Source: a virus
IMG/VR virus record: IMGVR_UViG_3300025423_000028
Location: 1-53,086 of that record
Reading direction: 5' to 3' (one strand)
Length of the DNA stretch: 53,086 nucleotides
The notes under the pieces are model-generated. The model did not search any database. It was not told where the DNA came from and was given only the letters and a program-made list of their open reading frames with translations. Each line of letters starts with the position of its first letter. The stretch's first letter is position 1. A program made the translations under genes and the position numbers. Shown piece by piece: positions 7,806-13,138 of the stretch.

Positions 7806-7814
7806 AATCTTCCT

Positions 7815-8147
7815 TTAGCTAAGTAACTTTTTGATATTTTCAACAACATATTTACTGTCTTCGAGCAATGAATGCTCAATGCTAACATCGTTGTTCGCAA
7901 TTAATTCTACCATAGATTCGACAGTGTTAACAATAATATTTAATGCACGCTCAGAAAGAACATACTCATATACAAGTGGTTCTTTTACTTCGTCGTTCTT
8001 CGGTAGGCTTTCGCCAATTTCCTTAAGCCTTTTGTTTTCTTTCTGGGCTCTCTTACCAAGCATTGCTACCTCCCAGCCAACAGCCATGCCCGCTAGAGCA
8101 TGTTGACGACTCTTCTTATAGTTTGGCTTCTTATTAATATCAAACAT
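7815..8147 (-). CDS. Hypothetical helical protein
   Basis: The 110-residue protein is basic at the N-terminus (NKKPNYKKSRQHALAGMAVG) and helical at the C-terminus (ALNIIVNTVESMVEL). No motif is recognised. An SD (AAGGAG) six bases before the ATG supports the start. A consensus -10 hexamer lies just upstream, after the tRNA-Arg gene. Confidence 0.6.
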   Translation of the reverse strand: MFDINKKPNYKKSRQHALAGMAVGWEVAMLGKRAQKENKRLKEIGESLPKNDEVKEPLVYEYVLSERALNIIVNTVESMVELIANNDVSIEHSLLEDSKYVVENIKKLLS

Positions 8148-8168
8148 ATTTTCTCCTTACTATTTTTT

Positions 8169-8174
8169 ATTATA
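8169..8174 (-). promoter_or_regulatory. Possible -10 element (TATAAT) after tRNA-Arg
   Basis: A perfect TATAAT is present on the minus strand between tRNA-Arg and the 110-residue gene. No convincing -35 is found 16-18 bases upstream, where the tRNA T-arm lies. It may be a weak promoter or chance in AT-rich spacer. Confidence 0.3.
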
Positions 8175-8181
8175 CACTACG

Positions 8182-8253
8182 TGCCTCCACTCAGACTCGA
8201 ACTGAGATCCCAGGGTTAGAACTCCTTTGCACTGTCCCTTGTGCTATAGAGGC
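8182..8253 (-). tRNA. tRNA-Arg (anticodon TCT)
   Basis: Reading the minus strand, acceptor GCCTCTA pairs with TGGAGGC, the D-stem is GCAC/GTGC, and the T-arm is CTCAG-TTCGAGT-CTGAG. The anticodon loop GTTCTAA gives TCT, decoding AGA. The anticodon stem has mismatches (only about three good pairs), so the anticodon call is less certain than the tRNA call. CCA is not encoded. Confidence 0.7.
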
Positions 8254-8259
8254 GTAAAA

Positions 8260-8538
8260 CTAATAAATAAGATCGTCCAATTCTTCTAGTGTACCATATT
8301 GTAACACTGATATGCCATTAAAAATTTCATCAAAATTTTCTTCAACAGTATTCATAATGTCATAAATTTTATCGATATCACCATACGGGCTAATTTGTGT
8401 CATGCGATGAGCTGCCCTTAGGTTGTGGCCAATGATCCACGACCTTGAATCATAATATTTATTTTTATCAAATATCATTTTGCCACAACCGCAAGCACAT
8501 TCTATTTGTTCAATTTCGACTCTATACTGCGGTGACAT
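8260..8538 (-). CDS. Small zinc-binding protein (CxCGCG...GHNLR motif)
   Basis: The 92-residue protein has CACGCGKMIFD near residue 14, followed by SWIIGHNLRAAH. That C-x-C-G-C-G plus G-H-N-L-R arrangement is a small zinc-binding motif frequent in actinophage proteins, often as part of HNH nucleases. Here the HNH catalytic part is absent. The C-terminal half is acidic and helical. Its ATG overlaps the stop of the upstream membrane protein (TAATG). Function is unknown; nucleic-acid binding is plausible. Confidence 0.6.
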   Translation of the reverse strand: MSPQYRVEIEQIECACGCGKMIFDKNKYYDSRSWIIGHNLRAAHRMTQISPYGDIDKIYDIMNTVEENFDEIFNGISVLQYGTLEELDDLIY

Positions 8539-8834
8539 TAGTGCTTCACTCCATGATCATCATCAAACTTCTTGTGCTCCTTGCGCCAGAGTCGCTTACC
8601 CCAAGCAAGGCCTACAGCCAAGATTACCAGGTCTTCCACTGTAGAGTAGAACAGCTCAGCGGTAGCGTGTGGTGCATCTGTGATCAAACCTACAGCTTTT
8701 TGTAGGTAACCAGACCCACCTGGTTGTTCACCAATCCATTGAGAATGGATAAGGTGCACAGCGCCAATGATTGCAAAAAGAATGATTATTACTATTACTG
8801 GTACTGCTAGGAAAAACTTATTCCTACTCTTCAC
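8538..8834 (-). CDS. Small membrane protein with His/Asp-rich tail
   Basis: The 98-residue protein has an N-terminal membrane segment (FFLAVPVIVIIILFAIIGAV, residues 7-26), a second hydrophobic region around VEDLVILAVGLAWG, and a charged C-terminus ending FDDDHGVKH. The start is GTG with AAGGAG six bases upstream. Similar two-segment membrane proteins with His-rich tails are common in actinophages and usually have no assigned role. A holin is possible but there is no lysis gene beside it. Confidence 0.6.
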   Translation of the reverse strand: MKSRNKFFLAVPVIVIIILFAIIGAVHLIHSQWIGEQPGGSGYLQKAVGLITDAPHATAELFYSTVEDLVILAVGLAWGKRLWRKEHKKFDDDHGVKH

Positions 8835-8846
8835 TTCTACTCCTTA

Positions 8847-9080
8847 CTAGTTGGTATCAAAGATATTAACATCAATTCCGTTGGCACGCAAAACATTTAA
8901 TGCTTCTTCATAAACAGGATTATTAAGAGTGTTAGCTGCGGGGGCTGCACTTTTAAGTATACCCTTAATCCACATACTATTAGCTGAGTAATTACTAAAC
9001 GCCGCTACCAATTTTGGCTCAGCAGGAATCTTGCACAACTCTAGCATGATTGTGGCTGCTTGTTTTAAATTCATTGTCAT
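8847..9080 (-). CDS. Hypothetical protein (77 aa)
   Basis: The small protein begins MTMNLKQAATIMLELCKI and is mostly helical, ending NGIDVNIFDTN. The pattern VYEEALNVLRANG looks like a compact helical domain, but no family is recognised. An SD (AAGGAG) precedes the first ATG. It lies between tRNA-Trp and the membrane protein gene. Confidence 0.55.
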   Translation of the reverse strand: MTMNLKQAATIMLELCKIPAEPKLVAAFSNYSANSMWIKGILKSAAPAANTLNNPVYEEALNVLRANGIDVNIFDTN

Positions 9081-9090
9081 ACTAACTCCT

Positions 9091-9164
9091 TGGCCCGGGT
9101 GCTAGGAATTGAACCTAGTCGAGCGGTTTTGGAGACCGCCATGCTACCGTAACATCTCACCCGA
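9091..9164 (-). tRNA. tRNA-Trp (anticodon CCA)
   Basis: Acceptor TCGGGTG pairs with CACCCGG, with a T-G pair at position 1-72. The D-stem is ATGT/GCAT, the anticodon stem GCGGT/ACCGC with loop CTCCAAA, and the T-arm CTAGG-TTCAATT-CCTAG. The 3' CCA is encoded. The anticodon is CCA. Confidence 0.88.
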
Positions 9165-9192
9165 ATATCTTATGAATTAAATCTTTTATTTG

Positions 9193-9263
9193 TGCCTCAA
9201 GCAGGAATCGAACCCACATTAGATCATTACAAGTGACCTGTACTACCATTGTACTATTGAGGC
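9193..9263 (-). tRNA. tRNA-Thr (anticodon TGT)
   Basis: Acceptor GCCTCAA pairs perfectly with TTGAGGC. The D-stem is GTAC/GTAC, the anticodon stem GGTCA/TGATC with loop CTTGTAA giving TGT, and the T-arm GTGGG-TTCGATT-CCTGC with two G-T pairs. It directly abuts a tRNA 5'-half remnant on its 5' side. Confidence 0.88.
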
Positions 9264-9287
9264 TAATACCAACTGAGCTACAAGGGC
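9264..9287 (-). pseudogene. tRNA 5'-half remnant (acceptor strand and D-arm)
   Basis: The minus strand reads GCCCTTG-TA-GCTC-AGTTGGTA and then stops three bases before the tRNA-Thr gene. This is the canonical first third of a tRNA: 7-base acceptor strand, T8-A9, D-stem and a D-loop with GG. The anticodon and T-arms are missing. It looks like the stub of a deleted tRNA. Confidence 0.65.
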
Positions 9288-9294
9288 TACTGCG

Positions 9295-9369
9295 TCGGGT
9301 AGGAGGGATTCGAACCCCCGATCTCGAAGACCCAAACTTCGCGGATTAACCAAGCTTTCCTACTACCCG
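9295..9369 (-). tRNA. tRNA-Pro (anticodon TGG)
   Basis: Acceptor CGGGTAG pairs with CTACCCG. The anticodon stem CGAAG/CTTCG encloses loop TTTGGGT with anticodon TGG. The T-arm is GGGGG-TTCGAAT-CCCTC. The D-stem GGAA/ATCC has one mismatch. The 3' CCA is not encoded. Confidence 0.85.
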
Positions 9370-9434
9370 TTGTTGGGAAGTTTATCCTCATTCCCAGGAG
9401 TTTGCTGCATCTACGGTATTTGCTTCGTTCGGAG

Positions 9435-9508
9435 TGCTCCTGGTAGGACTCGAACCTACAACCTCGAAATTAAAAGTTTCTTGCGCTAACCAATTGCGCC
9501 ACAGGAGC
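9435..9508 (-). tRNA. tRNA-Lys (anticodon TTT)
   Basis: Acceptor GCTCCTG pairs with CAGGAGC. The D-stem is GCGC/GCGC, the anticodon loop CTTTTAA gives TTT, and the T-arm is GTAGG-TTCGAGT-CCTAC. One anticodon-stem pair (27-43) is mismatched. The 65 bases between this tRNA and tRNA-Pro (9370-9434) hold no gene that I can see. Confidence 0.87.
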
Positions 9509-9514
9509 AGAACA

Positions 9515-9709
9515 TCATTCGCTAATATCCCAATCAGATGGTTGACCCAATCGTACAACATGCATACAAGGGTCTCCACCTTCTTCCCATTCTAGCTCTT
9601 CGCTCTCGTGCATTGGTGGACCGTCGTGAGTGTTGCAGAATTGCTCTGAACAATAACCATGGCTAATGCCATATCTCAACCACTGATCATAGGATAGAAA
9701 GAAAACCAT
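9515..9709 (-). CDS. Conserved small actinophage protein (64 aa)
   Basis: The short protein contains SYDQWLRYGISHGYCSEQF, then CNTHDGPPMHESEE and ends SDWDISE. I recognise this as a type of small protein found in many actinobacterial phages without known function; three Cys and several His residues could bind metal. An SD (AAGGAAT) precedes the ATG. It sits just upstream of the tRNA-Lys gene. Confidence 0.7.
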   Translation of the reverse strand: MVFFLSYDQWLRYGISHGYCSEQFCNTHDGPPMHESEELEWEEGGDPCMHVVRLGQPSDWDISE

Positions 9710-9711
9710 TG

Positions 9712-9981
9712 CTATTCCTTAATAAATTTCTTATATTTGTTTTTGTTTTCGATGAGATACTTTGGGTAATATTCTTCATCAAATTCTACCAGTTTTAATT
9801 CAAAACCCCGGCCAAATACATCTGTGTTCTCATCAAAGTTACTATCCACATTGCTGTTTATAGCATCGTTGTTTAATTCTGTATGAGCAAAAGCTTTGAT
9901 CTTGTCCTTAATAAAAGCAGTATCACCAATATAAGTCCAATGCCAACCGCCATTGGGGATATGGATAGAGTTGTCACCCAA
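9712..9981 (-). CDS. C-terminal fragment of a GT17-family glycosyltransferase, probably truncated
   Basis: The 89 residues match the C-terminal end of bacterial GT17 (beta-1,4-N-acetylglucosaminyltransferase-type) enzymes: GGWHWTYIGD, a helix IKDKIKAFAHTE, then DVFGRGFELKLVEFDEEYYP and KYLIEN. Full GT17 proteins are about three times longer. The only in-frame start is TTG at 9981, without a convincing SD. GT17-like residues (EGFWATGLR) are encoded in frame before it, in a frame that is open from 10050 but lacks ATG, GTG or other starts. I read this as the remnant of a larger gene, cut by the preceding GT4 gene. Expression is uncertain. Confidence 0.6.
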   Translation of the reverse strand: MGDNSIHIPNGGWHWTYIGDTAFIKDKIKAFAHTELNNDAINSNVDSNFDENTDVFGRGFELKLVEFDEEYYPKYLIENKNKYKKFIKE

Positions 9982-10034
9982 ACGAAGACCTGTCGCCCAG
10001 AATCCTTCTCTACGGTATTCACCAACGCTGCATG

Positions 10035-11306
10035 TTACGAAGCCTTGAACTTACGGGCTGTGCGTGCCTTGTTAGTAGCTCTGTTAAAAACGTTGATCCA
10101 TTGCTTGCAAATGTTTTCCCAAGTATTTTCTTTCACCCAGGCGTAAGCATTCTCTGCTCGTTCGGCAGCTTCCTCTGGGTGTTCCATGATGTACTTGATA
10201 GTTTCAGCAGCTTCTTCTACATCCATCAGCGGGCGCATACGCTCGTTGTCGTTCTCTTTGATGATCCAGTGTGTTGGTGTGTGACCGCTCTGGACTCTCC
10301 AACCACGGTCTTCACCAAGGATTTCTGGTACTGATGTGTTGTTGGGAGCAATGACTGGAAGCTTCGTTGCCATAGCTTCGGTGATACTCAAGCCCCAACC
10401 CTCACCATGCGTTGTAGTAAGGTAAGCGTCACTAGCGTTGTAAATACCATTCAAAAATTCAATTGGAAATCCGCTGTGTGCACCAAACTGACGTGGGTCT
10501 GGGATAGTGAAATCACTATCAGGGTTTAGACCAATTGATGCGGCCATCTGCATGATGCTACCGCCAAAATCCGTTTCTTGCATATGCATATAAAGGAATG
10601 CGTTCTTCATTCCAATGTTGTGCAGCTGCTTAAGGATCATTAGGCTTCTAGAAACATCTTTACGTCCCTGGTTCCGGTTCACATTGGTGATAATAAAACG
10701 GTCTTGCAAAACTGGTGGGAAGATGGCCTTCCTTGTTTCTTGTTTCTGTTCGGGCGTAAGAGGAAAGAAGTCATTGGTATTGGTACCGTGGTAAATAACA
10801 TCCTGCTTGTCAGCAATCGCTCCAACAAACTTGCGACTTTCATCTTTAGCGTATTTTGTATAGGCGACAGGGAAGTCAAAGCTAGTAACGCATTGCTTAA
10901 CCCATTCTTCACGTGGCGTACAATCGAATGGGTAGTAATAGATAGTCGAGAAAGTATTTGGCTTCGTTCGCTGCAGCTCAAGAATCTGAGGAACAATAGG
11001 CAAAACAATAAAAGTGTCTTGGACAATGAAAACAATGTCATAATTGTTTTGACCAAGGAGGTCAAGAAAAACCTGACGACCGAATACGTCACCGTAAGGG
11101 CCCTGTGTGCGGAGTGCACTGATAGCAGGCCAAAGTCTTCCTGGCCACTTTGAGGTGTCGTATGGGCCACCATCGTAGTTAACACCGACAACATCGATCT
11201 CATAGCTTCCAGTGTTGTTGATCTCACTCATGATGTTCTTCATCACTGTACCGAAGCCAGTACTACACGCGTAGTCACCCCACGCCAATACTTTGATCTT
11301 GCTCAC
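10035..11306 (-). CDS. GT4-family glycosyltransferase
   Basis: The 423-residue protein has a GT-B fold. The N-terminal domain opens VLAWGDYACSTGFGTVMKNI, where the Gly-rich loop binds acceptor. The C-terminal domain has NRNQGRKDVSRSL (about 210) and the donor-binding GEGWGLSITEAMATKLPVIA (about 302). It should transfer a sugar from a nucleotide-sugar donor to an unknown acceptor, perhaps virion proteins or host envelope glycans. The start is GTG with GGAGATAG upstream. It forms a unit with the GT2 gene before it and the GT17 fragment after it. Confidence 0.82.
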   Translation of the reverse strand: MSKIKVLAWGDYACSTGFGTVMKNIMSEINNTGSYEIDVVGVNYDGGPYDTSKWPGRLWPAISALRTQGPYGDVFGRQVFLDLLGQNNYDIVFIVQDTFIVLPIVPQILELQRTKPNTFSTIYYYPFDCTPREEWVKQCVTSFDFPVAYTKYAKDESRKFVGAIADKQDVIYHGTNTNDFFPLTPEQKQETRKAIFPPVLQDRFIITNVNRNQGRKDVSRSLMILKQLHNIGMKNAFLYMHMQETDFGGSIMQMAASIGLNPDSDFTIPDPRQFGAHSGFPIEFLNGIYNASDAYLTTTHGEGWGLSITEAMATKLPVIAPNNTSVPEILGEDRGWRVQSGHTPTHWIIKENDNERMRPLMDVEEAAETIKYIMEHPEEAAERAENAYAWVKENTWENICKQWINVFNRATNKARTARKFKAS

Positions 11307-11308
11307 AA

Positions 11309-11998
11309 CTATCTCCAGTCTTTAGGACTTAACGTACTATCATTATAGGGTTTATTGTATACTTCATGCAAGTCTTTCTTCGCACTACCCCATTTTCTAA
11401 CATAATATTCGCCAGACTTTAGTGAGTTTATAGGTAGTGTTAACTTCTTAGTTGATTGGTGCCTAAGGTGCGCGTATGGAACATCCGTTTGAAGTGTTTT
11501 ATAACCAAGCAATTTAATGCGGTATTTCATGTCAGCGTCTTCCCACCATGCTGGGTCGAAGTTTTCATCAAATGTGCCACATAGATCAAAAAAATCTGGT
11601 CTAATAGCGAAGCAAGAAAAGCTTTGGTCTTCTGCATTCTTATTGCCAGAAAACTCTTCGTCTTCTATGAAAAGAATGTCTGTTGGGTCTGCTAACTCAT
11701 CCAGCACGTCAACTGGGAATGCCATGACAAAGTTATCTACCATGGCAAGAGTCTCTACAGCCAAGCGATCGATAGTGCCTGGTGCAAAGATTGCGTCATC
11801 GTTGCTAACAATAATGACATCACAGTTATCAAAGATAGCCTCACGAATACCTTTGTTCCAGGCTGCCGCCAATGGCACTTGGTAACGATACTGTGGGCGA
11901 ATATAAATCTTAAGTTCGTTATTACTCTTAGCTGAATAGACCAGATCAATAGCTTGATCAAAATTATTTAAAACTGGGACAACGAGTCCGATTCGCAT
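11309..11998 (-). CDS. GT2-family glycosyltransferase
   Basis: The 229-residue GT-A protein opens MRIGLVVPVLNNFDQAIDLV. It carries a DxD-like VIIVSNDDAIFAPG near residue 62, and NFDPAWWEDADMKYRIKLLG near 150, the usual acceptor and base region of GT2 enzymes. It likely works with the adjacent GT4 enzyme on one glycan. The ATG lies inside the end of whiB (31-base overlap) with a good SD (AAGGAAGA), so it is coupled to the regulator. Confidence 0.8.
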   Translation of the reverse strand: MRIGLVVPVLNNFDQAIDLVYSAKSNNELKIYIRPQYRYQVPLAAAWNKGIREAIFDNCDVIIVSNDDAIFAPGTIDRLAVETLAMVDNFVMAFPVDVLDELADPTDILFIEDEEFSGNKNAEDQSFSCFAIRPDFFDLCGTFDENFDPAWWEDADMKYRIKLLGYKTLQTDVPYAHLRHQSTKKLTLPINSLKSGEYYVRKWGSAKKDLHEVYNKPYNDSTLSPKDWR

Positions 11999-12366
11999 TC
12001 TTCCTTCTTCCTTTTAGGGCCGCGCTTCTTTTTACTTGACTTGATTGCTACTGCCTGCTGTTGTTTTGTTATTTCGGCAACAACTTCTAGTGTAGATTCG
12101 TAGTCGATATCAATCAACTTAATACCAAGTTCCTGGCGTAGCACTCTACGTTGCTTAGTGCTAGTACCTGCCCAGTAACCATAATCTTCATAAAGCAATG
12201 CATGGTTCAAACAATTATCGTAAACGGGGCATGTAGTGCATAGCAACAATGCTTCTTTATCTGGGCTTTTACCTTGTCCAGGGTAGAAAGCATCGTATTT
12301 TTCAGCTGATAGCGCAGAACAAGAAGCGTCCTTTTGCCAGCTATAATCAATGGTTGTATTTTCCAT
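11968..12366 (-). CDS. whiB-like: WhiB-family iron-sulfur transcriptional regulator
   Basis: The 132-residue protein has the four cysteines of a WhiB cluster (C16-like in DASCSAL, then LLCTTCPVYDNC) and the turn GYWAGTS in place of GVWGG, followed by a basic helix KQRRVLRQELG. The C-terminus adds a long Lys-rich tail (KKKRGPKRKK). WhiB proteins are restricted to Actinobacteria and their phages; phage members can alter host transcription. The ATG has no SD and lies 20 bases after a GC-rich structured element, so translation may be regulated. An in-frame TAA just upstream fixes the start. Confidence 0.88.
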   Translation of the reverse strand: MENTTIDYSWQKDASCSALSAEKYDAFYPGQGKSPDKEALLLCTTCPVYDNCLNHALLYEDYGYWAGTSTKQRRVLRQELGIKLIDIDYESTLEVVAEITKQQQAVAIKSSKKKRGPKRKKEECESDSLSQF

Positions 12367-12385
12367 AATTTAATGAATTAAGCTG

Positions 12386-12460
12386 GAAGGGCCTCGGGGG
12401 GAGTCTAAGCATGATGCTGACTGCAACCCCCGAGGAAGACCAGGCCCTTCAGGAAGGGGC
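12386..12460 (-). ncRNA. GC-rich structured RNA element in the whiB leader
   Basis: In an AT-rich region, the outer arms GAAGGG (12450-12445) and CCCTTC (12391-12386) enclose CCTCGGGGG (12435-12427) pairing with CCCCCGAGG (12400-12392), and inside these AGTC/GACT and AGC/GCT pairs. The same GAAGGG can instead pair with a CCCTTCC lying just upstream (about 12459-12452), giving mutually exclusive folds. No U-run follows, so it is not a normal intrinsic terminator. It ends 20 bases before the whiB ATG. The remaining spacer to 12489 holds no gene. Confidence 0.55.
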
Positions 12461-12489
12461 TTAAGATCTGCCCGCTTCACTGACTAAGG

Positions 12490-12705
12490 CTACTTTCTCG
12501 GCTTTTTTACATTGTCCTTTCTAAATTGTTCTGCTTTCTTAAGCAGATCTACAATATATTCTGTGAATTCTTCGGCTTGTTGAAGCGTGCTTGCTTCTGA
12601 ACCACCGAGCGTGACCTGCTTTCCAACCAATGTGCTGTGCATCTCTCCCTTAAGGAGCAGGTCCATAACATCCTGGTGAATTTGGTCATACTTATTAATT
12701 GCCAT
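12490..12705 (-). CDS. Hypothetical protein (71 aa)
   Basis: The small protein is mostly helical and charged (YDQIHQDVMDLLLKGEMHST, then AEEFTEYIVDLLKKAEQF), ending in a basic VKKPRK tail. The helices could form a coiled coil. No family is recognised. It lies between the Rpf-like gene and the structured element before whiB; its SD (GAAAG) is weak. Confidence 0.55.
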   Translation of the reverse strand: MAINKYDQIHQDVMDLLLKGEMHSTLVGKQVTLGGSEASTLQQAEEFTEYIVDLLKKAEQFRKDNVKKPRK

Positions 12706-12719
12706 ATCTATTTATCTTT

Positions 12720-13073
12720 CTACCATGGGGCACAATAACCCTGTTGATCCGGCATAGCCATGTGGTATGCACGCAGGAACTTTGTCCCTATTTTAATCTG
12801 TGTTGCTCTACTACTTGGTTTTGCAACGCTTCCCCCGAATTGAATCCAATTCGGTCTATCAATTCCCAAAGCATCTGGGTACCAATAACTAAAATAATTC
12901 CAGTTGCCACCCTCTTCACAGGTAGCTATCCTTTGCCATTCGGCAATAACTACTGCGCTAAGTACAACCCTAGCAGCTACCAACACATGATGTTTTGGTG
13001 TTGCCGAGGCCGTTAAGGGAACTGCAAAAATACTTAATGATAATACAATTGTAATTATAGCTTTCTTTAACAA
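12720..13073 (-). CDS. Secreted Rpf-like transglycosylase domain protein
   Basis: The 117-residue protein has a signal peptide (LLKKAIITIVLSLSIFAVPL ending near TASATP) and a domain WQRIATCEEGGNW...LGIDRPNWIQFGGS like resuscitation-promoting factors and related actinobacterial muralytic domains. The Glu of CEEGGNW corresponds to the catalytic acid. It would cut peptidoglycan outside the membrane, perhaps aiding lysis or cell-wall remodelling. The start is TTG with AGGA ten bases upstream. A stronger SD further upstream drives a 10-codon ORF in the same frame that ends at TAG. It is not next to the endolysin. Confidence 0.7.
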   Translation of the reverse strand: MLKKAIITIVLSLSIFAVPLTASATPKHHVLVAARVVLSAVVIAEWQRIATCEEGGNWNYFSYWYPDALGIDRPNWIQFGGSVAKPSSRATQIKIGTKFLRAYHMAMPDQQGYCAPW

Positions 13074-13085
13074 AATTTTCCAATC

Positions 13086-13118
13086 CTAGAGGGATAAGTA
13101 CTCTTGGTGTTGGTTCAT
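13086..13118 (-). CDS. Tiny leader ORF (10 aa) with near-perfect SD ahead of the Rpf-like gene
   Basis: AAAGGAGGTGA, one of the strongest SD sequences in the window, lies six bases before an ATG that opens a frame encoding MNQHQEYLSL and ends at TAG (13088-13086). The Rpf-like TTG start lies in the same frame 12 bases later. It may be a coupling or attenuation leader, or an amber mutation in an originally longer gene. Confidence 0.45.
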   Translation of the reverse strand: MNQHQEYLSL

Positions 13119-13138
13119 TTGTCACCTCCTTTTCTGCG

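Noticed and set aside
9388-9579. 63-codon minus-strand frame over tRNA-Lys
   Set aside because: It is the translation of the tRNA gene (phrase FEVVGSSPTRST is typical of tRNA T-arms) and conflicts with the 64-residue gene.
12386-12450. tRNA-like or tmRNA-like gene
   Set aside because: The outer stem is followed by TTCCA-like bases, but there is no T-loop or D-arm.
13086-13088. TAG recoding in this phage
   Set aside because: Several accepted genes end in TAG (for example 31590-32114 and 8847-9080), so TAG is an ordinary stop here.
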